Below, piece by piece: positions 1 to 9,330 of a stretch of DNA of 64,000 nucleotides. The notes under the pieces are model-generated. The model worked only from the letters and a program-made list of their open reading frames with translations, was not told where the DNA came from and did no database searches. The position numbers were made by a program, and so were the translations under genes. How positions within the stretch are numbered: position 1 is the first letter of the stretch; each line of letters begins with the position of its first letter. The stretch is from Trichoplusia ni (lineage: Eukaryota; Arthropoda; Insecta; Lepidoptera; Noctuidae), in contig NC_039505.1 in the NCBI RefSeq assembly GCF_003590095.1, forward strand, positions 310,001-374,000, written 5' to 3'.

Positions 1-210
1 TTGGTCAAGCAAAGCACGAATTAATTGTTTAAAACCGTTTGAACGGCATACCTTAACCTTCGCCGTCGCCAGTAGCACGCTGTTGGGTTGCAACTCTCGC
101 CTAGAAAATGTAGCCGTAATGGTAGTGTTACCTCGTGTTGTACTCGCTCTCTCTTGTTGTTGTTCACTCGGTGACGCTACGGCCGCCTGCTCTCTATTAC
201 TGGCTGGCTC
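1..210 (-). pseudogene. BEL-A pol: start of aspartic protease, cut by window edge
   Basis: Reading leftwards, the frame of the gag zinc knuckles continues past a TAG codon at 211-213. A low-complexity Ser/Thr/Gln linker leads into a stretch of the form VLLATAKVKV...RALLDQ at the edge of the window. This matches the start of the retropepsin-like domain of BEL/Pao pol (DUF1758 type), in which the Asp of the LLDQ motif is catalytic. The rest of pol would lie to the left of the window. Apart from the TAG between gag and protease the frame is open. It is called from motif and position only, because just the first strand of the domain is present. Confidence 0.65.
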
Positions 211-1443
211 CTAGTTCTCTTTTTCAAAATGTAACATCGTGTGATGTCTTCTCCCACATTTCCTACAGCTGAATGTACGACGACACTTAACTACTGCATG
301 CGTTGGTGCCAGGCAATTAAAACATAATTTACTCGTTTGTACGAAATCCTGTCTTTCCTTAGGCGTCATTTGGTTAAAACGCTGGCACTGGTTGAGATAA
401 TGACCTTCATAACACATCGGACATTCTGGTTTGGCCTCAGACTTAATATTTGACTTGTTCTCCTTTTCCTTCTCTACTGATGCGTGAAAGGATTTCGACT
501 TAGTAGTAGGTTTAACTTGTTGCGCGTTGCGGTTGCCATTCGTATCTATCATTTCTAAAGTCCTGAATCTGTACTCTAAAAAATCTCTCAGTTGATTCCA
601 AGTAGGTAATTCATCATCATGACCTGCTGTTCCCATTGTTTGACAGATTCTGTGTCTAATTTTGAGACGACTAAGTAAACGACGGACACGTTGGCGTAAC
701 TACAAGATTCAGTACTAATGCTCAAGTTCTCCAAAGATTTAAGACAAGTCGACGTCGTATCCAACAAACTCCTAATTGCATTGGCTGACTCGGTTTAAAT
801 TTTCTTTATGCCAAATAAAGAACAAAGTCCTCATTATGGCATTGCAGTTATAACGCTTGTTATTGTATCGCCGAACTAGCTGCCGCCATGCTTCTTCATA
901 ATTTGCATCAGTCGTCGAAAAATTACTTAATAGGTTTAATGCTTCTCCACTCAGATTAGTTTTGAGGTAATGTAATTTTTGTACCGACGAAATATTCTTA
1001 TTGTTATGTATTAATGAGGAAAACATATCATAAAACGTTTGCCACTCTTCGTACTTACTCCCAAACGTAGGTAATTGTATGCGGGGTAATTTCACATCAC
1101 TGCAGTTATTATTCGCACTGTTGGAAACTGCCGGTTTCGATAATTCAGAACTACGCGGTAGAAACTGTTGCAAAGCTTCTAGTAAACTCGATTTGTATTG
1201 GACATACAACTCCTCAAAAGTCTCATATTTTTCTTCAGTGAAGTATGTATCCGTCTTCTGTTTCGCTTTTGCAACTATCTCCCGATGACCGCTTTTAAAA
1301 TCTTTAAATAACTGTTCTAATATATCCAGTCTCGTTTCTAAGTATTGTTTTTTAATTCGATCCTTCGGAGTTTTCTTGAAATTGCGTTCCGCTTTCGTTA
1401 AATTAACTAACAACTCATCTTGTATGGAAAAAAGTGCCTCCAT
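211..1443 (-). pseudogene. BEL-A gag, frameshifted
   Basis: This is the Gag of a BEL/Pao LTR retrotransposon, the structural protein that packages element RNA. The N-terminal part (772-1443) has the DUF1759 core, recognisable by PRIQLPTFG, EEWQTFYDMF and VQKLHYLKTNLSGEA. The C-terminal part (211-636) carries zinc knuckles: a C-x2-C-x3-H-x4-C box, then C-x2-C-x4-H-x4-C, then a Cys/His-rich CRKCGRRHH stretch. The two parts lie in different frames; matching coding sense (a KLDTESVKQWEQ-like stretch) between 636 and 772 shows that small indels and a deletion separate them. The start ATG at 1443 follows about 350 bp of leader after the primer binding site. The plus-strand gag at 16638 has the same domain order. 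Confidence 0.9.
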
Positions 1444-1797
1444 TGTAGTAACAATAGGCTCAATTAGCTATCACTGCACACAACCCTCAGCTCGGTCACT
1501 ATTTGGTTAGAAGTTCGACGTTTAGTAACAGTTTCTTTATATTAAAACTCGTTTGTCACTCACTCAATGTCCAGTTATTTATATTTGCACCAAGTCACAT
1601 ACACCTTGTTAACTAGTATCAGTTTATAGTACTCAATTTTACATAAATAACTCGTTTCTCGTTTTAAAATTGTTCAATGATTTGCACATTAGCGATTAGC
1701 AAAACACGTGTCGCCGGACGACTCCTTATCGCACTCAGGTAATATTCTTTTGTTCTCGCGGGTGGGCCGGGCACGATGCTCATTAGTATCCGTAATC

Positions 1798-1815
1798 CGG
1801 TTCGATTATGGACCA
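1798..1815 (-). other. BEL-A primer binding site
   Basis: On the minus strand, three bases after the LTR's terminal CA, the sequence begins TGGTCCATAATCGAACCGG. TGG pairs with the CCA end of a tRNA, as expected for priming of minus-strand DNA synthesis. A close relative, TGGTCCAAAATCGAGCCGG, sits two bases after the LTR end of the plus-strand BEL element at 16455, which supports both calls. I do not name the tRNA. Confidence 0.7.
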
Positions 1816-1818
1816 AAA

Positions 1819-2324
1819 TGTTTAATTTTGTGGTGCAGTGATTTTTAAAGAAAACAACGTGTGGTCAACTCGACGGTATATGTACAACCACTCCTTCTAC
1901 AGGATGCGGCTGTACATGAATATATGGTAAATTAAAAGAACCTAATCTAAGACCTATAAGCCCTTCAGTCCCTACGATCCTAAGTCCTATAAGCCCTACA
2001 GCCCTAACCTACCATATACTTTGTAATAAATACATATGTAAATAAGTACAGGATGTCTGCACCAATAGACCTAAGGTAACAGACGGATAGTGGGTAGGAA
2101 TTCCAGGTGCGAGTGGTGGGTAAACTCACTGCCAGTCCAGCAGACTCACAGGATTGATCAGAGATGGCTAAAGGTGTCTTGGCCACGGTGAGGGGTAATG
2201 AGACAAGAATAAATTCTAATCTGATTTATTTTACAAATATTGCAGCTTATATACTACTTTCTCTTAACACCCACAAATGTACCAATATCTTAGTATTCTA
2301 TGCGTGTAATATGCAACTATAACA
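1819..2324 (-). repeat. BEL-A long terminal repeat
   Basis: On the minus strand this 506-bp stretch runs from TGTTATAG to TTAAACA, the TG...CA ends expected of an LTR, and is followed directly by the primer binding site and gag. It holds a TATATAAG box (2246-2253) and AATAAA just downstream (2225-2230). The start at 2324 is the less certain end, since I see no clear polypurine tract beside it and no second copy in the window to compare. Just upstream lies the tail end of an env gene, so this LTR may serve as the 3' LTR of one unit and the 5' LTR of the next. Confidence 0.6.
2246..2253 (-). promoter_or_regulatory. TATA box of the BEL-A LTR
   Basis: TATATAAG on the minus strand, about 70 bp inside the proposed LTR start, with an AATAAA 16 bp downstream. 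The spacing suits a TATA-driven U3/R border with the poly(A) signal inside R. Inferred from motif and position. Confidence 0.45.
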
Positions 2325-2740
2325 ATATTTGAAGTAGGCCGCGCGTCAACCGCCGAAGTGCTGAGTCAATGGTCAAAGGTAGCATTGAACATCCTGGCGA
2401 CTCTCAGGAACAGGACACCAGCTGGTACAGCTCGATGATCTCGTATGGGCCGACTTGACCTTGTTCTGCTTGTTGTGGCTGTGCAGGCATGCTGCGTGGT
2501 ATGCCGTATTGCTTCCTGGCACTTGTACGTTGTCGGTGCGATGTGTTGGTAACGTTGGTTGACGGTTGTGTAGGCGGTGCGGTGTTCCTCCTTGCTGCTC
2601 AACTATCTCGAAGTCGGTTTATTAACTGCGGAGAAAAATAAATTAAGATACATGCTACAGCTATAATTATAAGTGAAGTACTGATGCTAGTTATATACGT
2701 GTGAGATATTATTTGTTTCCATATTGTGTTATCTAATTGA

Positions 2741-3627
2741 TAAATCGGGTGCACGCGAAGATAGAGGTCACCATAGAGGAGGAAAAAGAAGGAAAGTTAC
2801 CGTTCCTGGACGTACTGGTCATCCGAGAGCCGAACGGACGGGTGACTCATACCGTATACCGGAAGCCAACGCACACAGACCGGTACCTACGAGCCGACTC
2901 CCATCACCACCCCTCACACCTATCTTCGGTGCCTCGTACGCTGCTGAACCGAGCACTCGCTCTCTGCGACCATGAATACGTCAATGCGGAACTGAGGCAT
3001 GTACGTGACGTATTAGAGCGCAACGGATATCAGTGGCGCAAGTGTAGACGTCTCCTGGGATCTGCGGGCGAAGCTCGCAAGCGTCCGGCGGAGGCCGAGC
3101 GGACTCCTGCGTGCTTACCATACGTGCAGGGTGTCACAGACAAGATAGGTCGCTTGTTACGCCAGAGATATAGCATCAAGACGATCTATCGGCCACCCGG
3201 ACAACTGCGACAGATGATCCGCTCTCCCAAGGACAAGGATCCTTTAGGCTTCCCGGGAGTATACAAAATACCGTGCGACTGCGGTCTGAGCTACATTGGG
3301 GAAACCCGGCGTAATGTAGCAACCAGACTTGGCGAACATATACGCAGCATGAAGAACATGGACACCGACAAGTCGGCAGTGGCAGAACATGTGTGTAATG
3401 CGGGGACGGCACACTACATACGTTTCGACAAAGCCTCCGTACTAGCGAAGGAGAAATACTTCGTGCCGCGAAAAGTACGTGAGGCTATAGAAATCAGCCG
3501 TCACCCGAATTTCAATAGAGATCGTGGATGGACACTGCCACCAGCGTGGAAACCAGCACTGAATGCTGCGTTATGTCATACGAAGCCAAGCCTGGAAAGC
3601 ACTGACGTGTATGTAAGTATGCACTGA
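2741..3627 (+). pseudogene. Penelope RT C-terminus plus GIY-YIG endonuclease
   Basis: The frame is open from the element's 5' edge to TGA at 3625-3627, about 295 codons. It starts in the RT thumb region (LPFLDVLVIR, TVYRKPTHTDRYL) and has no RT catalytic core, so the copy is truncated. The GIY-YIG endonuclease follows: GVYKIPCDCGLSYIGETRRN gives the GVYKI/YIG pair, followed by a conserved Arg (TRLGEH), with CDCG forming part of the Cys-rich signature seen in endonuclease-bearing Penelope elements. The enzyme nicks DNA to prime reverse transcription. The frame itself has no stops, but without the palm domain it cannot support transposition. Confidence 0.88.
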
Positions 3628-3784
3628 CTCAGCCAGTACGGGAGCACGGACGATGCCAATGACGACAGCAGACCCCCCACCCGCGCCACCGGCGTCGCCG
3701 GCCCCACCGCCGCTCAGGGCGCGGCGCTACGCAGCGAGATGCGCGGCCGCTGACGTCAGTTCGACTCGCGATCCCGCCGCGTCT

Positions 3785-3850
3785 GCTCATGATTAAGGAC
3801 TCCGGTTGGGTCCGAAACTAGTCGGGCTACCCCGATAAATACGCGTGAGT
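3785..3850 (+). ncRNA. Possible decayed hammerhead-ribozyme-like motif in the Penelope 3' region
   Basis: The 3' region holds TGATTAAG, then a stem GGAC/GTCC closed by a 9-base loop, then GAAAC, then a small stem TCGGG/CCCGA, with CTCA and TGAG as possible outer stem. The order (core, helix II, GAAA, helix III) resembles the hammerhead ribozymes known from Penelope-like elements. The core departs from CUGANGA at two positions, so a working ribozyme is doubtful. The same sequence recurs at 7640-7705 on the minus strand. Confidence 0.3.
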
Positions 3851-4562
3851 AAACCGTTACATCATTTAATAATTATCTAATTGAGTTTTTAAGTTCGTTT
3901 CCGAATTAATTAAATGGTCAAAAAATCCTTTTGAACTGTCTAATATCTGTTCTTTAGCTATGTCTGTTATGTTTGATGGTACAATTTGACTGTTTAGAGA
4001 GAAATTTGTTACTCTAGAATACGAAGCCAGTACTGTTATAGTTGTTGTTCTTTTTGTAGCAAGCAAGTTGTTAGTAGTTTTAATAACACAATTTTCGGAG
4101 ATATGTAGAACACCGACGTCTTGAATTATAATTTCCTCTCCTTGGCCGTCACAAATTATCGATACGGTGGTAGGTTTTGTTGAAATAAAGAGCCAAGTAT
4201 TTTGCATAAATAATTGCTTCCATACAACCTCTGTCGATAAGTTGTAGGTTTTTGATGTACAGTGGGTTTGGCTGTGATTTGCAGCTTTAAAAAGTTGGTC
4301 AACTATGCAATTTTCGTTAAATTGCATGTTCTTGACAGCGACAGGAAAGCACACGAACTCTGTATTACTACGCAGGCAGTCTGTAAATTCGACTTCACTT
4401 AATTCGAAGTAGTGCTCGTTGTTATAATCAAACCCAATGAATGTCTGTTGAATGGTTAAACAATCAAATGATCCGTTTGTTTTCCTCTCTGGAATCGGTG
4501 TAACGTATATGAGGGTATATTTTGTTATATCGTGTATATATGTTAAACAGAAGGGGAGAGAT

Positions 4563-4862
4563 GATACACCCTTGACGGACTCCTGCACTGGGGTGGAAAT
4601 GGCTCGAAAGTACGTCATCTGTTCTTACTGACGCTGTTCCATCCTCGTATAAACGTCTTAGGAGGTGAACAAGATGTCTCGGCGTGCCCATTTCTAGCAA
4701 AGTCTTCCATAGTAAGGGCCATTTTACGGAGTCAAATGCCTTCGAAAAATCAACAAAGCAAATGTAAGCCGGCTTGTTGAATTCCCGGGATTTCTCAATT
4801 GTGATCGCTCTCGTTTGTGTATTGTAGCCCTTGACATATGACATTGCGTAGATGCTTGTCTG
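4563..4862 (-). mobile_element. LINE reverse-transcriptase fragment
   Basis: This 300-bp minus-strand piece codes for non-LTR RT motifs: CFVDFSKAFDSVKW (palm motif with the first catalytic Asp) and AGVRQGCIISPLLF. The catalytic YADD-type box is absent. It sits exactly between the integrase C-terminus and the env fragment of the BEL element, so it replaced or interrupted that joint. Clade not assigned. Confidence 0.75.
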
Positions 4863-6030
4863 TCTTCACACGTAGTACCACTATCCTCCATTTCATTTAC
4901 CGGAGAAGGAATTAACGTATGAGTTGACCTTTTTTGACAAACACCTGTTGATTTTTGGAGTGTTACTACTCTAACTACACCATCATTTCCTGGGTGAACT
5001 TCTTTGATTTTTGCCAATGGCCATTTGCTGGGACTTATATTATCGTCTTTTATGAGGACCACAGTTCCAATTTTAACATTTTGATGTTCTTGTTTCCATT
5101 TGTATCTTTGTTGAAGTTGGTGTAAATAGTCCTTTGTCCAGCTCTTCCAAAAGTCTTTTTTCATTTTTTGAATGTTTTTCCACTTATTTACCAGATCAGT
5201 ATTAACGTTCGAAATCGGATCTGGAATCCCTACTGCTTCGCGACCAATAAGAAAGTGGCTGGGAGTAAGTATTATACTATCATTAATATCTTCGCTTTGC
5301 GCACACAATGGTCTTGAGTTCAAACACGCTTCGATTTGGTGGAGAAACGTTGTCATTTCTTCGTATGTCAGTGTTGACTCTCCTATCACTCGACGTAAGT
5401 GATGTTTTACTGACTTCATGCCAGCTTCCCAGATACCACCAAAATGCGGTGACGCGGGAGGAATAAAATGCCACTGGGTTCCTATGTTTGTCACTGCGTT
5501 TTGAAATTGTGCTGACTGCGTTATCTGTAAGATTTCTTGATGTAAAAAGTTGGCTGCTCCTACGAAGTTCGTGGCATTGTCACTATACATGTGTGATACG
5601 TGACCCCTTCGTGCCATGAATCTACGTAGCGCCGCTATAAATGTTTCTGTTGTCAAGTCTCCCACTAACTCTAGGTGTATTGCCTTTGTTGCTAAACATA
5701 CAAAAACGGCAATATGTGATTTATAAGACTTGTGACCTCGTCCTTTCATAGTTCGTGTTTGTATCGGTCCCGCATAATCCACTCCAGTATGGCTGAATGG
5801 GTAGGATTGCGTCACTCGAGCTCTTGGTAGTATTCCCATTTTTTGAGAAACCGTAGATGCTTTGTATCGTACACATTTTACACATTTCTTAAGTAAACTC
5901 TTAACTTTCCTTTTTCCACCAATGATCCAGTATTTTTGTTGTACATATGCTAGACTCAGTTTGTTTCCCCCATGCAATGTTTTTTGGTGAGCGTCTTGTA
6001 TAATCAACGATGTTACATGATGGTTATAAG
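4863..6030 (-). pseudogene. BEL-B pol: integrase region
   Basis: The open stretch 4724-6007 codes for a BEL/Pao integrase, which inserts the cDNA into the genome. Visible parts are the zinc-binding region (KTLHGG ... CVKCVRYK), the catalytic core with Asp in VDYAGP, Asp in YSDNATNFVGA and Glu in GGIWEAGMKSVKHH, and a C-terminal domain of the DUF5641 kind (WPLAKIKEVHPG). All three catalytic acidic residues are present. A small frame change near 6007-6031 parts it from the RNase H region. Its C-terminus runs into the LINE fragment at 4862. Confidence 0.92.
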
Positions 6031-7601
6031 TTAATAGTATTGGGTGTTTTGGTCGTAGAGTAGTTCTGAGTTTTGTAATCTCCCTCCTACTCTTAGTAAT
6101 CCATCTTCGTCAATAAATGGGTCCAAACTAGACAGTTTATTGTTTTTCTTTAAAGATTGGTTATTGCGAATAGTTTTTAATTCTTCCTCAAATTCTTGTT
6201 GCTGTACTATCATAAGAATTCGTTTTGTCGTTAATTTTATTTCCATACACGACAATGGGTTATAATTTTTTTGTTTGCTTGCAAATCTGTAGCAATATGA
6301 CAGCACCCTTATCATTCTATCCCAACGGGAAAATCTATCCCAGAAATCAATCGTCACTGTTTTAGTTGTTGACAAATGACACAACTCGACTTCTTCATTT
6401 GGCTGTGGCATCGTTCTCGTTATAGGCATCTTATCAGTTTCGAGCCATTGCGGACCGTTCCACCATAAAGCTCGGTTTATTAGTTTTTCTGGGTCGATGC
6501 CTCTTGAAACGATGTCAGCCGGGTTATCCACAGAAATGACGTGATTCCATTGAGCGTTTGGTACTAACCGTTTAATTTCTGATACCCTATTAGCCACAAA
6601 CGTTTGCCACCGATGAGGCTCTCCTCTTATCCAGCCTAAGGTGATCATTGAATCAGTCCAACAAGATATCTCAACGTCCTTGCAGTTAAGTGCTTCCTTG
6701 ACCTTGTCTATCAACCCGGCCATTAGTACAGCAGCGCATAACTCAAGTCGAGGTAGAGTAGTTTTTTGTTTCTTGGGTGCTACTTTTGACTTTGCTTGTA
6801 GTGATGTAACGTAGTAGACGTCATTTATCCTTACACGGCTATATACAACCGCTCCGTAGGCTTTTTCAGACGCGTTGCTAAAACCAAATAACTCGATCTT
6901 TGTATTGTCTGTCGTGTAGCACCACCTGTGTGGAACTTTAATTTTCTCAATATCTTTGACATGTTTTTGGATTTCAATCCATTTTTTCTGAACCATGTCA
7001 TCAACTGGTTGATCCCATTCTAAGCCGTTTGTCCAGAGTTCTTGTATAAGTAATTTCATTTTAATTATAATTGGTGCCATCCAACCTAACGGATCAAATA
7101 TTTTCGCAACTTCCGACATAATAAACCTTTTAGTAGGTTTTTTATTTTCCGTTATAGTTATTCGGAAATAAAAACAGTCTTCACGTGGTGACCATGCTAT
7201 GCCCAATGATTTTCTCGTTTCGTCTAAAGGCAGTTTGAGCATTTCATCATCTTGGTTTTCCACGGGTATGTTTCCAAGCAGTTCTGGACTATTTGATGAC
7301 CATTTTCTAAGTTTAAATCCGCCTTTGTCTAGCATCGATATCAACTGTCCCTGCAATTCTTTAGCTGAGCTCTCCTGAGACTCTCTTGACAGGATATCAT
7401 CTACGTAAAAGTCTTGCAGTGTAGCTTTACTTGCGATTGGGTAATTATCTTGTTCATCTATAGCAAGTTGTTGTAATGTTCGTACCGCAAGATAGGGGGC
7501 ACTCGTTGTACCATAAGTGACTGTTGTAAGTTCGTATTCAGTCATACTAGGTGAAAACCTCCATAATATTCTTTGATATGGAAAGTCTAATTCACTGATT
7601 T
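6031..7601 (-). pseudogene. BEL-B pol: RT C-terminal part and RNase H
   Basis: The frame begins at the Penelope insertion point. It carries the second half of the BEL RT palm, with TTSAPYLAVRTLQQ and the catalytic box FYVDD, then the Peptidase_A17-labelled region (IFDPLGWMAP), then RNase H with an Asp in CWTDSM and VDNPADIVSRG near its end. The stretch is free of stops for over 500 codons, so decay has been slight apart from the insertions. It continues upstream into 8585-8846 and downstream into the integrase. Confidence 0.92.
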
Positions 7602-7861
7602 TTATAAAACGGTACATTATTAAATGATGTAACGGTTTACTCACGCGTATTTATCGGGGTAGCCCGACTAGTTTCGGACCCAACCGGAGTCCTTAATCAT
7701 GAGCAGACGCGGCGGGATCGCGAGTCGAACTGACGTCAGCGGCCGCGCATCTCGCTGCGTAGCGCCGCGCCCTGAGCGGCGGTGGGGCCGGCGACGCCGG
7801 TGGCGCGGGTGGGGGGTCTGCTGTCGTCATTGGCATCGTCCGTGCTCCCGTACTGGCTGAG

Positions 7862-8365
7862 TCAGTGCATACTTACATACACGTCAGTGCTTTCCAGGCT
7901 TGGCTTCGTATGACATAACGCAGCATTCAGTGCTGGTTTCCACGCTGGTGGCAGTGTCCATCCACGATCTCTATTGAAATTCGGGTGACGGCTGATTTCT
8001 ATAGCCTCACGTACTTTTCGCGGCACGAAGTATTTCTCCTTCGCTAGTACGGAGGCTTTGTCGAAACGTATGTAGTGTGCCGTCCCCGCATTACACACAT
8101 GTTCTGCCACTGCCGACTTGTCGGTGTCCATGTTCTTCATGCTGCGTATATGTTCGCCAAGTCTGGTTGCTACATTACGCCGGGTTTCCCCAATGTAGCT
8201 CAGACCGCAGTCGCACGGTATTTTGTATACTCCCGGGAAGCCTAAAGGATCCTTGTCCTTGGGAGAGCGGATCATCTGTCGCAGTTGTCCGGGTGGCCGA
8301 TAGATCGTCTTGATGCTATATCTCTGGCGTAACAAGCGACCTATCTTGTCTGTGACACCCTGCAC
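7862..8365 (-). pseudogene. GIY-YIG endonuclease of the right Penelope copy
   Basis: The frame carries GVYKIPCDCGLSYIGETRRN and TRLGEH as in the left copy, from a Met that replaces the left copy's Val. Upstream the frame continues into about 30 codons shared with the left copy, up to 8449, and then into unrelated sequence. No RT core is present, so this is only the endonuclease module. Confidence 0.85.
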
Positions 8366-8449
8366 GTATGGTAAGCACGCAGGAGTCCGCTCGGCCTCCG
8401 CCGGACGCTTGCGAGCTTCGCCCGCAGATCCCAGGAGACGTCTACACTT

Positions 8450-8570
8450 AACTACTACACTACCTACTGGCTACGTTGAGAGTATCACGTATTGTCTTAA
8501 AAGTGGATATTTCCTGTGGCGAGGGGACTTTTACCTCCAAATTGACGGAATCAGTCTCACGATAGTTATT
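8450..8570 (-). other. 121-bp 5' segment unique to the right Penelope copy
   Basis: This piece lies inside the target duplication, so it entered with the element, yet it has no match in the left copy. On the minus strand it reads through without a stop for about 40 codons (rich in Ser, Thr and Val) and I recognise no domain. It may be the true 5' end of the family joined to the 3' part by an internal deletion. Confidence 0.5.
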
Positions 8571-8584
8571 ATAAAAACGGTACA

Positions 8585-8846
8585 TTTTCATGATGTCAGC
8601 CATAAAAGCCACCTTATGCTTCCGCCATCGTAAAAGTATAGTAGATAAGTCTTGTTGTAACCGTGGGCCTTTAAACATATTGTCATTAAGGCTCATTTTT
8701 GTGCTATTTTTGCTACTTGCATCAAATACCACACATAGTTTTGTAGTTAGTGAGTCTTCCTTGATAACAGCCTGATGAGGTATGTAGTATTTTCCTAAGT
8801 TGTAGTTTTTTTTATCCACCTTTCTCATGTGGCCCATACGCAAATA
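8585..8846 (-). pseudogene. BEL-B pol: RT N-terminal palm
   Basis: Minus-strand coding sequence with GHMRKV, IPHQAVI, VVFDASSK, LNDNMFKGP and the palm motif ADIMKMYR, which holds the first RT catalytic Asp. It ends at the Penelope insertion (8585) on one side and at the Helitron insertion (8846) on the other. The plus-strand BEL pol at 18208 shows the same motifs in uninterrupted form. Confidence 0.9.
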
Positions 8847-8983
8847 TCTATCTATAGATATAAAATTCAAAGGTGACTGACTGACATAGTGATGCAACAA
8901 CGCACAGCCGAAACCACTGGACGGATCGGACTCAAATTTGGCATGCAGGTAGATGTTATATTGTAGGCATCCGCTAAGAAAGG

Positions 8984-9330
8984 ATTTTGATAAATTTCAC
9001 CCCCAAGGGGTTAAAATAGGGGATGAAAGTTTGTATGAAACTTTGTCAATTTTAAACCGATCGAGCTGAGATTTTGCATGCATATAGCTACTATAACGTC
9101 AACATTGCTTAAGAAATTGCTTAAGAAATGATTTTGATAAATTCCACCCCTAAGGGGTCAAAATAGGGGATGAAAGTTTGTATGAAACTTTGTCAATTTT
9201 AAAGCGATTGGGCTGAGACTTTGCATGCATATAGCTACTATAACGTTAGCATTGCCTAAGAAATTATTTTGATAAATTCCATCCCTAAGGGGTTAAAATA
9301 GGGGACGAAAGTTTGTATGAAACGTGAAAT
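8984..9330 (+). repeat. Three tandem repeats of about 140 bp
   Basis: Units start at 8984, 9131 and 9266 with ATTTTGATAAATT and contain AAGGGGTTAAAATAGGGG and GTTTGTATGAAAC. The second unit is longer by a short duplication of TTGCTTAAGAAA. They lie within the Helitron and have no coding potential. Confidence 0.85.

Larger units (their letters stand above)
2741..3872 (+). mobile_element. Penelope-like element, left copy, 5'-truncated
   Basis: The insertion is flanked by the 12-bp duplication TTATCTAATTGA at 2729-2740 and 3873-3884, so its ends are well fixed. It carries the C-terminal end of a Penelope reverse transcriptase, a GIY-YIG endonuclease and a GC-rich 3' untranslated region ending ATTTAATAA. 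It lies inside the env gene of the minus-strand BEL element, opposite to it in orientation. Its last 834 bp are repeated in inverted orientation at 7616-8449 with no indel, so the two copies are recent or were made from the same source. Confidence 0.9.
2599..4562 (-). pseudogene. BEL-B envelope-like gene, C-terminal part, split by a Penelope element
   Basis: Two minus-strand pieces (3885-4562 and 2599-2728) make up the C-terminal half of an insect retroviral envelope resembling the baculovirus-F/errantivirus family. The first piece has a Cys-rich ectodomain with spaced cysteines and several N-glycosylation sequons. The second has a run of Ile/Leu/Val/Ala typical of a membrane anchor, then a short basic tail and TGA at 2599-2601. 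The Penelope-like element at 2741-3872 separates them, with a 12-bp target duplication. The N-terminal part, including any cleavage site and fusion peptide, is missing: a LINE fragment sits there instead. Its position after the integrase fits an env-bearing BEL element. The gene is inactive. Confidence 0.7.
3040..8449. repeat. 834-bp inverted repeat formed by two Penelope copies
   Basis: The left arm 3040-3873 and right arm 7616-8449 are reverse complements of equal length, and the encoded 167-residue C-terminal protein is identical in both. They enclose 3.7 kb of BEL pol-env sequence. Each arm belongs to an independent insertion with its own target duplication, so the repeat arose from two insertions rather than from one inverted duplication. 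Confidence 0.9.
7617..8570 (-). mobile_element. Penelope-like element, right copy, inside BEL RT
   Basis: The copy is inserted in the BEL RT gene between duplicated bases: on the minus strand TGTACCGTTTTTAT (8571-8584) before it and TGTACCGTTTTAT after it (7604-7616). It codes for the same GIY-YIG protein as the left copy (frame 7862-8365), identical over 167 residues. The first 121 bp (8450-8570) have no counterpart in the left copy, which at that point continues into RT coding sequence. This copy is therefore either internally deleted or carries an extra 5' piece. Confidence 0.88.

Noticed and set aside
2366..2602. 78-codon minus-strand frame after the env stop
   Set aside because: It lies in another frame between the env stop and the LTR, with no family match; more likely 3' untranslated sequence.
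3176..3412. 78-codon frame opposite the Penelope endonuclease (also at 8077-8313)
   Set aside because: Exact antisense shadow of the GIY-YIG gene; it appears twice only because the element does.
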